From NCBI GenBank assembly GCA_038233815.1, contig JBBSVE010000046.1, positions 1 to 20,634 of the forward strand: 20,634 bases of DNA, in the 5' to 3' direction. Origin of the DNA: JBBSVE01 sp038233815 (GTDB lineage Bacteria > Pseudomonadota > Alphaproteobacteria > Rhodobacterales > Rhodobacteraceae). Below, piece by piece: positions 14,888 to 20,634 of this stretch. A program made the position numbers and the translations under genes. The notes under the pieces were generated by a model. The model was not told the origin of the DNA. It did not search any database and saw only the letters and a list, made by a program, of their open reading frames with translations. Each line of letters starts with the position of its first letter. Position 1 is the stretch's first letter.

Positions 14888-15901
14888 CTAGCGGATCGTG
14901 TCGCCCCGCTGCAGCACGGGCGAGAGTTCCACCGCGCCGCGCCCGCGCAGACCGGCGACCATCTCCGCCGCGATGCGCCCGATCTCCTCCCGGCAGGCAT
15001 CCATCGTCGCCAGGCGGCGCGGCAACCCATGCAGAAGCTCCACCCCGTTGAACCCGGCGAGGCCGACGCGTCCCGGCACGTCGATCCCCTCACCCAGACA
15101 CCACAAGAGCCCCCCGGCGCCGATCATGTCGTTGGAGAAATACAGGAAATCTAGATCTGGCGAGCGTTTCAGGATTGCCTCCGTCATCTCGCGCCCTTTC
15201 AGAAGCGCCGAGCCGCCGGAATAGAACTCCCGGTCGGCAAGGGTCAGACCTTCGGCCGAAAGACCCTCCTCCAGCCCCTCCATCCGTTTGCGGGCGCGGT
15301 GGTCGTCGGGCATCATGGTGCCCAGAAAGCCGATCCGCCGGTAGCCCGCACTCAGGATCGCGCGCGACATCTCCCGCCCCGCGCGGCGATGCGAGATGCC
15401 GACCACCGCGTCGACCGGGGCACCGTCCACGTCCATGATCTCCACCACCGGGACGCCTGCATGCTCCAGCATCGCGCGGGCGGCGGCGCTGTGTTCCAGC
15501 CCCGCGAGGATCACCCCCGAGGGCCGCCACGACAGCATCTCGTAGAGCACCGCCTCCTCCCGGTCGGACCGGTAGCGGGAGACGCCGACGACGGGTTGTA
15601 GCCCCGCCTCCTCCAGAACGGTGGAGATGCCGGTCAGAACCTCGGGGAACACCATGTTGGACAGCGACGGCACGATGACCGACACCAGCTTCACGCGGTT
15701 GGAGGCGAGGGCGCCCGCGATCTTGTTCGGCACGTAGCCCAAGGCGCGTGCCGCCCGCATCACCCGCTCGCGTGTGGCCGCCGACACGTCGGCGCGATTG
15801 CGCAGCACACGGCTTACCGTCATCTCGCTGACGCCCGACGCCTCCGACACATCGCGCAAAGTCAGGGGGCGGCGAAGGGGGGCGAGATCCTGTCGCGTCA
15901 C
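14888..15901 (-). CDS. LacI-family transcriptional regulator
   Basis: A 337-residue repressor-type protein. The N-terminal DNA-binding domain has the LacI helix-turn-helix at residues 15-35 (LRDVSEASGVSEMTVSRVLRN), followed by the hinge helix (ALASNRVK) and a periplasmic-binding-protein-like effector domain. The pattern resembles the GntR (gluconate) branch of the family; the ligand is unknown. The frame is open far upstream, even into the tRNA, but the domain begins just after the GTG at 15901, which I take as the start; the nearest Shine-Dalgarno-like sequence (GGAAAGG) is rather far from it. No sugar genes adjoin it, so it may regulate distant genes. Its 3' end converges on mtaB with a 7-base gap and no visible terminator. 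Confidence 0.88.
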   Translation of the reverse strand: MTRQDLAPLRRPLTLRDVSEASGVSEMTVSRVLRNRADVSAATRERVMRAARALGYVPNKIAGALASNRVKLVSVIVPSLSNMVFPEVLTGISTVLEEAGLQPVVGVSRYRSDREEAVLYEMLSWRPSGVILAGLEHSAAARAMLEHAGVPVVEIMDVDGAPVDAVVGISHRRAGREMSRAILSAGYRRIGFLGTMMPDDHRARKRMEGLEEGLSAEGLTLADREFYSGGSALLKGREMTEAILKRSPDLDFLYFSNDMIGAGGLLWCLGEGIDVPGRVGLAGFNGVELLHGLPRRLATMDACREEIGRIAAEMVAGLRGRGAVELSPVLQRGDTIR

Positions 15902-16007
15902 GGGGGGGCTCGCCTTTCCGGGATGATGGCACCCCTCCTTGCCGCATAAGTGCGGCCTCTGCAAACTGCCCACGCTATTGGGGCGAATGTGCGATGGCGG
16001 ATCCCGG

Positions 16008-16020
16008 TTGCAAATCGCAA
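16008..16020. promoter_or_regulatory. possible operator-like inverted repeat upstream of the LacI-family gene
   Basis: TTGC-AAATC-GCAA is a small inverted repeat about 107 bases upstream of the repressor start and about 53 bases before tRNA-Arg. LacI-family operators often have TTGC/GCAA-like half sites, so autoregulation is conceivable. With four-base arms this could easily be chance. A TTGACC at 16024-16029 could be a -35 box for tRNA-Arg, but its -10 box is poor. Confidence 0.22.
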
Positions 16021-16072
16021 GCGTTGACCGCATGAAGGGAACGATCGCGAAGTCCCCGCCGCGACCGCGCAA

Positions 16073-16149
16073 GGCCCCGTGGCTCAACTGGATAGAGCAA
16101 TCCCCTCCTAAGGGATAGGTTACAGGTTCAAGTCCTGTCGGGGTCACCA
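16073..16149 (+). tRNA. tRNA-Arg (anticodon CCU)
   Basis: A 77-base cloverleaf with encoded CCA. The acceptor stem GGCCCCG pairs with CGGGGTC (one G-U). The anticodon stem ATCCC/GGGAT holds loop CTCCTAA, giving anticodon CCU for the arginine codon AGG. The D arm (GGCTCAACTGGATAGAGC) and the T arm (CAGGTTCAAGTCCTG) are standard. It stands alone upstream of ffh and is a typical kind of single-copy tRNA that integrases use, but no integrase or repeated tRNA end is seen in the window. Confidence 0.97.
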
Positions 16150-16227
16150 TCGCTTTCTCGTGGTCCGCCTCGGCCCGTTGTGCTGCTGCCGGCAGTCGGT
16201 TTCCGGGTGCTGCAGATCAGGACCGCG

Positions 16228-16256
16228 TTGACTCGGACGGCGGACAGGCCTATGCC
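16228..16256 (+). promoter_or_regulatory. possible promoter of the ffh-trmD gene run
   Basis: TTGACT (16228-16233) and TATGCC (16251-16256) are 17 bases apart in the 244-base gap between tRNA-Arg and ffh. This would give a 5' leader of about 130 bases. The boxes are moderate matches; nothing else in the gap looks better. Confidence 0.45.
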
Positions 16257-16393
16257 CCCCGCAATTCCCGGAGGCGACGTTGCTTCCGGTCCCTTGGCCC
16301 CGTGCCGGGATCGCCATCCGTCAGCGCGTTGCGCCCACGGGTGTCGTGGCACATTGGGCCGTTTGTCAGCCGGTCTGCCGAGGAGGCCCCGCG

Positions 16394-17884
16394 ATGTTCG
16401 AGAATCTGTCGGAACGGCTGGGCGGTGTCTTCGAGCGGCTCACCAAGCAGGGTGCGCTGACCGAGGCCGACGTGGGTGCCGCCCTGCGCGAGGTTCGCGT
16501 GGCGCTTCTGGAGGCGGATGTCAGCCTGTCTGTCGCGCGCGATTTCGTGAAGCGGGTGACGGAAAAGGCGACCGGACAGGCGGTCACGAAATCGGTGACG
16601 CCGGGTCAGCAGGTCGTGAAGATCGTCCATGACGAACTCATCCGCGTGCTGCAGGGCGACGGGCCTGCCGATGCGCTCAAGATCGACAATCCGCCCGCGA
16701 CGATCCTGATGGTGGGTCTGCAAGGGTCGGGCAAGACGACGACGACGGCGAAGCTCGCCAAACGCCTGAAGGACCGGCAGGGCAAGCGGGTGCTTCTGGC
16801 ATCGCTCGACACCAACCGACCGGCGGCGATGGAACAGTTGGCGATCCTCGCGGCACAGGTCGGCGTCGACAGCCTGCCGATCGTCGCGGGCGAGCGGGCG
16901 CCGCAGATCGCGAAGCGCGCCAAGGTGCAGGCCGCGATGGGCGGCTATGACGTGCTGTTTCTGGATACAGCAGGCCGCCTCCATATCGATGAAGTGCTGA
17001 TGGACGAGGTGCAGGCCGTCCGCGACATCGCGAGCCCGCGCGAGACGCTGCTGGTGGTAGACGGCCTCACCGGGCAGGACGCGGTAAACGTAGCGGCGGA
17101 GTTCGACGGCAAGGTCGGGATTTCGGGCGTCGTGCTCACCCGGATGGACGGCGACGGGCGCGGCGGTGCGGCGCTTTCCATGCGTGCCGTCACCGGAAAG
17201 CCGATCCGCTTCGTGGGTCTGGGCGAGAAGATGGACGCGCTCGAGACGTTCGAGGCGGAGCGGGTCGCGGGCCGCATCCTCGGGATGGGCGACATCGTGG
17301 CGCTGGTCGAGAAGGCGCAGGAAACGTTTGAGGTCGAGCAGGCCGAACGGATGGCGCGACGCTTTTCCAAGGGGCTGTTCAACATGAACGACCTCAAGGG
17401 CCAGCTTGAGCAGATGCAGAAGATGGGCGGGATGCAGAGCCTGATGGGCATGATGCCCGGCATGGGCAAGATGGCCAGGCAGGCCGAGGATGCGGGCTTC
17501 AGCGACAAGATGCTGGCGCGGCAGGTGGCGCTCATCAACTCCATGACCAAGCGGGAGCGGGCGAACCCGGACCTGCTGGCTGCAAGCCGCAAGAAGCGTG
17601 TCGCCGCCGGGGCAGGGCTCGAGGTGGCGGAGCTGAACCGGCTGATCAAGCAGCACCGTCAGATGGCCGACGTGATGAAGAAGATGGGCAAGGGCGGCGG
17701 CATGAAGGCGATGATCCGCCAGATGATGGGCAAAGGCGGGATGCCGGACCCCTCCAAGATGACGCCGGAGCAGTTGGCCGAGGCAGCCAAGGGCATGCAG
17801 CAGGGCATGGGCGGGGCCGGGATGGGGATGCCGCGCGGACTCTCGCTGCCGCAGGGCCTCTCGGGCCTCGGGCGCAAGAAGTGA
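16394..17884 (+). CDS. ffh: signal recognition particle protein Ffh
   Basis: A 496-residue GTPase that, with 4.5S RNA, binds signal sequences of nascent membrane proteins and hands them to FtsY. The N domain (1-95) is followed by the G domain: P-loop GLQGSGKTTTTAK (108-120), DTAGR (191-195) and TRMDGDGRGG (249-258). From about residue 330 comes the M domain, very rich in methionine (MQKMGGMQSLMGMMPGMGKM), which binds signal peptides and RNA. A Gly/Met-rich tail completes it. ATG 16394 is chosen because GAGGAGG lies at 16379-16385 and the N domain starts there; the frame is open further upstream without support. The stop overlaps the GNAT start (GTGA), tying the downstream genes to it. Confidence 0.97.
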   Translation: MFENLSERLGGVFERLTKQGALTEADVGAALREVRVALLEADVSLSVARDFVKRVTEKATGQAVTKSVTPGQQVVKIVHDELIRVLQGDGPADALKIDNPPATILMVGLQGSGKTTTTAKLAKRLKDRQGKRVLLASLDTNRPAAMEQLAILAAQVGVDSLPIVAGERAPQIAKRAKVQAAMGGYDVLFLDTAGRLHIDEVLMDEVQAVRDIASPRETLLVVDGLTGQDAVNVAAEFDGKVGISGVVLTRMDGDGRGGAALSMRAVTGKPIRFVGLGEKMDALETFEAERVAGRILGMGDIVALVEKAQETFEVEQAERMARRFSKGLFNMNDLKGQLEQMQKMGGMQSLMGMMPGMGKMARQAEDAGFSDKMLARQVALINSMTKRERANPDLLAASRKKRVAAGAGLEVAELNRLIKQHRQMADVMKKMGKGGGMKAMIRQMMGKGGMPDPSKMTPEQLAEAAKGMQQGMGGAGMGMPRGLSLPQGLSGLGRKK

Positions 17885-18459
17885 ACCTGTTCGCCCCCAT
17901 ACCGGCGATCCGCACCGGGCGTCTTGTGCTGCGCGCGCCAGCGGAGGCGGACTTTCCGGCGGTGGCGGCATTCATGGCGTCGGACCGGTCGCGCTTCATC
18001 GGCGGGCCGATGGACGCAGACATGGCATGGCGCGGATTGCTTGGCGTCATCGGGCACTGGGCGATCCGGGGCTACGGCTTTTTTTCCGTCGATACGCACG
18101 GCGGGGATTTCGTCGGGCGCGTCGGCGTTATCTGCCATCACGGCTGGCCGGAGCCGGAGCTTGCGTGGCAGGTTTTTGCGGGCGGCGAGGGCAAGGGCTA
18201 TGCGGCCGAGGCGGCGACGGCGGCGCGGGACCATGCGGCAGGGCTGGGCCTCGGTCCGCTGATGTCGATGATCGACCCGGACAACGGACGCTCCCGTGCT
18301 CTGGCCGAACGGCTCGGCGCGCGGATGGAGCGGGAGTGGCAGCATCCCAAATGGGGGCCGGTCCTGATCTACCGGCATCCGCCCGGAACCGCACCCGCGC
18401 CGTTGCGGGAGCCCGATGCGATCCAGACGCTGACCGTCGGGATCGGAGCGGAGGCATGA
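17881..18459 (+). CDS. GNAT-family N-acetyltransferase, RimJ/RimL-like
   Basis: A 192-residue acetyltransferase that would move an acetyl group from acetyl-CoA to an amine, possibly a protein N-terminus. The N-terminal segment IRTGRLVLRAP (10-20) is typical of the RimJ/RimL branch, and the acetyl-CoA loop GGEGKGYAAEA is at 101-111. The last helix region (NGRSRALAERLGARMER) is also standard. The GTG start at 17881 overlaps the ffh stop (GTGA), and the stop overlaps the next start (ATGA, 18456-18459), so the gene is translationally coupled on both sides. A ribosomal target would fit the neighbours, but the substrate is not shown by the sequence. Confidence 0.85.
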   Translation: MNLFAPIPAIRTGRLVLRAPAEADFPAVAAFMASDRSRFIGGPMDADMAWRGLLGVIGHWAIRGYGFFSVDTHGGDFVGRVGVICHHGWPEPELAWQVFAGGEGKGYAAEAATAARDHAAGLGLGPLMSMIDPDNGRSRALAERLGARMEREWQHPKWGPVLIYRHPPGTAPAPLREPDAIQTLTVGIGAEA

Positions 18460-18752
18460 GCGATGCCGCCATCCGCGCGCAGGCGTTGTTGAAGGACCAC
18501 CGGGACAGCATTGACCGGCTCGATGCGATCCTCGTCTACACGCTCGCCGAACGTTTCAAGCAGACGCAGGCGGTCGGGCGGCTGAAGGCGGACCACGACC
18601 TGCCGCCCTCCGACACCGCGCGCGAGGGGCGGCAGATCGAGCGGCTGGAATGGCTGTCGAAAGAGGCCGACCTCGACTCCGAGTTTGCCCGGAAATTCCT
18701 GCACTTCATCATTTCGGAAGTGATCAGGCACCACGAGATCCTGCAGAAATGA
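18456..18752 (+). CDS. chorismate mutase, AroQ type
   Basis: A 98-residue all-helical enzyme that turns chorismate into prephenate, the branch toward phenylalanine and tyrosine. Active-site residues can be matched to the E. coli mutase domain: Arg16 (HRDSIDRLD), Arg33 (AERF), Lys44 (GRLKADHDLP), and Arg56-Glu57 (TAREGRQIERL). The C-terminal helix has IISEVIRHHEIL, common in stand-alone bacterial members. There is no fused dehydratase or dehydrogenase domain and no signal peptide, so it is the cytosolic single-domain form. The start overlaps the acetyltransferase stop. Its place between ffh and rpsP is, as I recall, shared by many Rhodobacterales, and has no obvious link to the SRP. Confidence 0.9.
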   Translation: MSDAAIRAQALLKDHRDSIDRLDAILVYTLAERFKQTQAVGRLKADHDLPPSDTAREGRQIERLEWLSKEADLDSEFARKFLHFIISEVIRHHEILQK

Positions 18753-18760
18753 CCCCAACC

Positions 18761-18800
18761 GCCGCGTGACGCGGCACCCGAGAAACCGGCGATATCGCCG
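18761..18800 (+). promoter_or_regulatory. two inverted repeats in the rpsP leader
   Basis: The 66-base gap between the mutase and rpsP holds GCCGCG-TGA-CGCGGC (18761-18775) and the perfect palindrome CGGCGATATCGCCG (18787-18800), ending 4 bases before the rpsP Shine-Dalgarno CAGGAG (18805-18810). The first could be a mRNA hairpin. Neither is followed by a T-run, so a simple terminator is unlikely; processing, attenuation or autoregulation of rpsP is possible. Confidence 0.4.
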
Positions 18801-18818
18801 CAAACAGGAGACGACCCC

Positions 18819-19187
18819 ATGTCCATGAAGATCCGCCTTGCCCGTGGTGGCTCCAAGAAGCGCCCGCACTATTCCATCGTGGCCACCGACAGCCGGATGC
18901 CGCGCGACGGCCGCTTTCTGGAAAAGCTGGGCACCTACAATCCGCTGCTGGCCAAGGACAGCGAGGAGCGCGTCAAGATGGATATGGAGCGTGTGCAATA
19001 CTGGCTCTCCAAGGGTGCGCAGCCGACCGACCGCGTGGCACGCTTTCTCGAAGCGGCAGGCGTGACGGAAAAGAAGGTGCGCTCCAACCCGAAGTCGGCG
19101 GTCCCCGGCAAGCGCATGACGGAACTGGCGGCCAAGAAGGCCGCGCGCACTGCGGAACCCGAAGCGGCAGCCGCCGACGCCGGGTGA
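18819..19187 (+). CDS. rpsP: 30S ribosomal protein S16
   Basis: A 122-residue small-subunit ribosomal protein. The conserved N-terminus (MKIRLARGGSKKRPHYSIV after two extra residues) and FLEKLGTYNPL are unmistakable. After the core of about 80 residues there is a Lys/Ala-rich tail (ELAAKKAARTAEPEAAAADAG), an extension often seen in alphaproteobacteria. ATG 18819 is chosen for its Shine-Dalgarno, CAGGAG, 8 bases upstream; the second ATG, at 18825, is less well spaced. It opens the rpsP-rimM-trmD ribosome-assembly group, here with bluB between it and rimM. Confidence 0.97.
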   Translation: MSMKIRLARGGSKKRPHYSIVATDSRMPRDGRFLEKLGTYNPLLAKDSEERVKMDMERVQYWLSKGAQPTDRVARFLEAAGVTEKKVRSNPKSAVPGKRMTELAAKKAARTAEPEAAAADAG

Positions 19188-19194
19188 TCTTTCC

Positions 19195-19827
19195 GTGCAG
19201 GGGCGCTATTCCGACGGCTTCCGGGCTGAATTGCGCGACCTGATGCGCTGGCGCCGCGATGTGCGGCGGTTCCGGACGGATGCGGTGGAGGCGGCGGTTC
19301 TGGACCGCTGCCTCGCGGCCTTCTCGCTTGCGCCCTCGGTGGGCCTGTCGGAGCCGTGGCGCGTGATCTCGGTGGAAAGCCCGACCGCCCGCGCGGCGGC
19401 GCTGGCGAACTTTGAGGCGGCGAATGCGGCCGCACTGGGCGGCTATGCGTCCGACAAGGCGGAGCTTTACGCCGGCCTGAAGCTCGCCGGTATGCGCGAG
19501 GCGCCGGTGCATCTCGCGCTCTTTTGCGACGACGCGACGGCGAAGGGTTCGGGTCTCGGCGCCGCGTCGATGCCGGAGACGCGGGCCTATTCGGTGGTGG
19601 GGGCGATCACGCTCTTCTGGCTTGCGGCGCGGGCGGAGGGGCTGGGGACGGGCTGGGTCTCGATCCTGGACCCGGTGCGGCTGGGCGCCGATCTGGGCGT
19701 GCCGGAGAGCTGGCGGCTTATCGGTTATCTCTGCGTCGGCTGGCCCGCGGCGGAGGGCGAGGTTCCCGAGCTGGAGACAGCCGGATGGGAGGCGCGCGCT
19801 CCCGACCTCTGGATGGAGGCACGATGA
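19195..19827 (+). CDS. bluB: 5,6-dimethylbenzimidazole synthase BluB
   Basis: A 210-residue nitroreductase-fold enzyme that uses O2 to break down reduced FMN into 5,6-dimethylbenzimidazole, the lower ligand of vitamin B12. The FMN-binding segment RRDVRRFR (20-27) holds Asp22, and GTGWVSILDP (151-160) holds Ser156; these correspond to the catalytic Asp32 and Ser167 of the Sinorhizobium enzyme, with nearly the same spacing. APSVGLSEPWRVI (47-59) is also typical and separates BluB from ordinary nitroreductases. The start is a GTG 8 bases after the rpsP stop; no Shine-Dalgarno is obvious. Its stop overlaps the rimM start (ATGA), so it is translated together with ribosome-maturation genes. Confidence 0.9.
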   Translation: MQGRYSDGFRAELRDLMRWRRDVRRFRTDAVEAAVLDRCLAAFSLAPSVGLSEPWRVISVESPTARAAALANFEAANAAALGGYASDKAELYAGLKLAGMREAPVHLALFCDDATAKGSGLGAASMPETRAYSVVGAITLFWLAARAEGLGTGWVSILDPVRLGADLGVPESWRLIGYLCVGWPAAEGEVPELETAGWEARAPDLWMEAR

Positions 19828-20324
19828 CGGACCGCATCTGCGTCGGCGCCATCGCGGGATCCTTCGGGGTGAAGGGCGAGGTGCGGCTAAAGAGCTTTTG
19901 CGCCGAGCCGGAGGCGATTGCCTCCTACGGGCCGCTCTTCACCGAAGACGGCGCCCGCAGCTTTTCCGTGACCCTGACGCGCCCCGTCTCGGGCGGCCTC
20001 GGCGCGCGTCTGGCAGGGGTTGCGACGAAGGAAGCGGCGGACGCCCTACGCGGCACCGCACTCTATGTGGCGCGCGACCGGCTGCCGCGCCTGCCGGACG
20101 ACGAGTTCTACCATTCCGACCTGATCGGGCTGGAAGCGCGCGATACCGGCGGCGTCCTTCTGGGCCGGGTCACGGCGGTCCACAACCACGGCGCGGGCGA
20201 TCTGCTCGAGATCGGCGTTGCGGGGCGGGAGAGCCTGTTGCTGCCCTTCACCCGTGCTGCGGTGCCGACGGTGGACCTCGCCGCGGGCCGCATCGTGGTC
20301 GATCCGCCGGAGGACGCGGAGTGA
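19824..20324 (+). CDS. rimM: ribosome maturation factor RimM
   Basis: A 166-residue factor that helps mature the 30S head by binding S19. The N-terminal domain begins CVGAIAGSFGVKGEVRLKSF (6-25, the classic G.HG.KGE pattern with S in place of H). The PRC-barrel domain starts near FYHSDLIGLEA (95-105) and includes LLPFTRAAVPTVD and the final GRIVVDPPE. The ATG overlaps the bluB stop; GGATGGAGG lies just upstream as Shine-Dalgarno. Its stop overlaps the trmD start (GTGA), the usual rimM-trmD coupling. Confidence 0.96.
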   Translation: MTDRICVGAIAGSFGVKGEVRLKSFCAEPEAIASYGPLFTEDGARSFSVTLTRPVSGGLGARLAGVATKEAADALRGTALYVARDRLPRLPDDEFYHSDLIGLEARDTGGVLLGRVTAVHNHGAGDLLEIGVAGRESLLLPFTRAAVPTVDLAAGRIVVDPPEDAE

Positions 20325-20634
20325 CCGATCCCGCACCATCGCGCAGCCACGGGCGCATCAGCATCTCCGCCTCTGCGACTCCCCGCGACCTGATGGCGGA
20401 CGTCCGCGTCGCGGGGGCGTGGCGGGCGACGGTGGTGACGCTTTTTCCCGATGCGTTTCCCGGGACGCTCGGCCTGTCGCTGACGGGCAAGGCGCTGGAT
20501 CTGGGGCTCTGGGCGCTGGACACGGTCGATCTGCGCGCCTTCGGGATCGGCAAGCACCGGACGGTGGACGATCCTCCGGCCGGGGGCGGGGCGGGCATGG
20601 TGCTGCGCGCCGATGTGGTGGCCTCCGCGCTGGA
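20321..20634 (+). CDS. trmD: tRNA (guanine-N1)-methyltransferase TrmD, 5' part
   Basis: The first 104 codons of TrmD, which methylates G37 of tRNAs; the gene runs off the right edge. The SPOUT-domain start is clear from residue 34 (WRATVVTLFPDAFPGTLG), then DLRAFGIGKHRTVDDPPAGG and GAGMVLRADVV, a conserved substrate-binding stretch. Before it stands a polar extension of about 33 residues not found in E. coli TrmD. The GTG at 20321 overlaps the rimM stop (GTGA) and the frame stays open, so the extension is probably real; I recall similar extended forms in other Rhodobacterales. A later internal start cannot be ruled out. Confidence 0.93.
   Translation, partial: MTDPAPSRSHGRISISASATPRDLMADVRVAGAWRATVVTLFPDAFPGTLGLSLTGKALDLGLWALDTVDLRAFGIGKHRTVDDPPAGGGAGMVLRADVVASAL

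Noticed and set aside
13354..15093. Long minus-strand open frame opposite dapF and mtaB
   Set aside because: It lies opposite catalytic motifs of dapF and the radical-SAM motif of mtaB and has no protein pattern of its own.
16073..16149. tRNA-Arg as an attachment site for an integrated element
   Set aside because: No integrase gene and no second copy of the tRNA 3' end is visible in the window, and the genes on both sides look chromosomal.
16250..17971. Long minus-strand open frame opposite ffh
   Set aside because: It is rich in His/Leu/Arg as expected from the reverse complement of Met- and Gly-rich Ffh codons; no domain is seen.
18761..18775. Rho-independent terminator before rpsP
   Set aside because: The stem is good but no T-run follows, and the genes on both sides look co-transcribed.
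1..20634. CRISPR arrays, phage genes, toxin-antitoxin pairs or riboswitches
   Set aside because: I looked for regularly spaced repeats, phage structural genes, small paired genes and a cobalamin-type leader before bluB, and found none.

Overview
The window looks like chromosome from a high-GC alphaproteobacterium, most likely of the Rhodobacterales (Rhodobacter/Paracoccus/Roseobacter type). The reasons are the base composition, the gene order ffh - GNAT - chorismate mutase - rpsP - (bluB) - rimM - trmD, and the N-terminally extended TrmD. The lineage call is recalled knowledge plus inference; no database was searched.

Left part (1-9991, all + strand): an accessory metabolic and transport region. 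It opens with the 3' end of a gene that may encode an ABC transporter substrate-binding protein. Next come a Gfo/Idh/MocA-type oxidoreductase, an amidase-signature amidase, a COG3964-type metallo-amidohydrolase and a 387-residue protein of unknown function; the last three are chained by 4-base ATGA stop/start overlaps. After a 146-base gap with a possible promoter comes an ABC importer: periplasmic binding protein, ATPase, and one polypeptide carrying two permease domains. A PP2C-type phosphatase gene starts 7 bases after the permease stop. The simplest reading is uptake of an organic, possibly amide- or ester-containing compound, its hydrolysis and oxidation, and a phosphatase tied to the transporter. 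The substrate cannot be read from the sequence.

Middle (about 10050-12300): an IS3-family insertion sequence on the minus strand with an intact DDE transposase (OrfB) and a broken OrfA. It lies between the 3' ends of the phosphatase gene and a minus-strand agmatinase-family gene. The agmatinase frame is open end to end, but about 26 internal residues are in the wrong frame because of two compensating indels. A gene-poor stretch of about 336 bases follows, then tRNA-Lys(UUU) on the minus strand with a clear promoter.

Right part (12803-20634): mainly core genes. dapF and mtaB overlap (ATGA). A LacI-family repressor gene lies tail to tail with mtaB and points left. tRNA-Arg(CCU) follows. Then comes a long + strand translation-related run: ffh, a GNAT acetyltransferase, a short chorismate mutase, rpsP, bluB, rimM and the 5' part of trmD, mostly with overlapping stops and starts. 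bluB, which makes the lower ligand of vitamin B12, is an unexpected member of this ribosomal run.

The best candidates for something undescribed are the ABC importer/PP2C phosphatase module and the unknown 387-residue protein coupled to two amide hydrolases.
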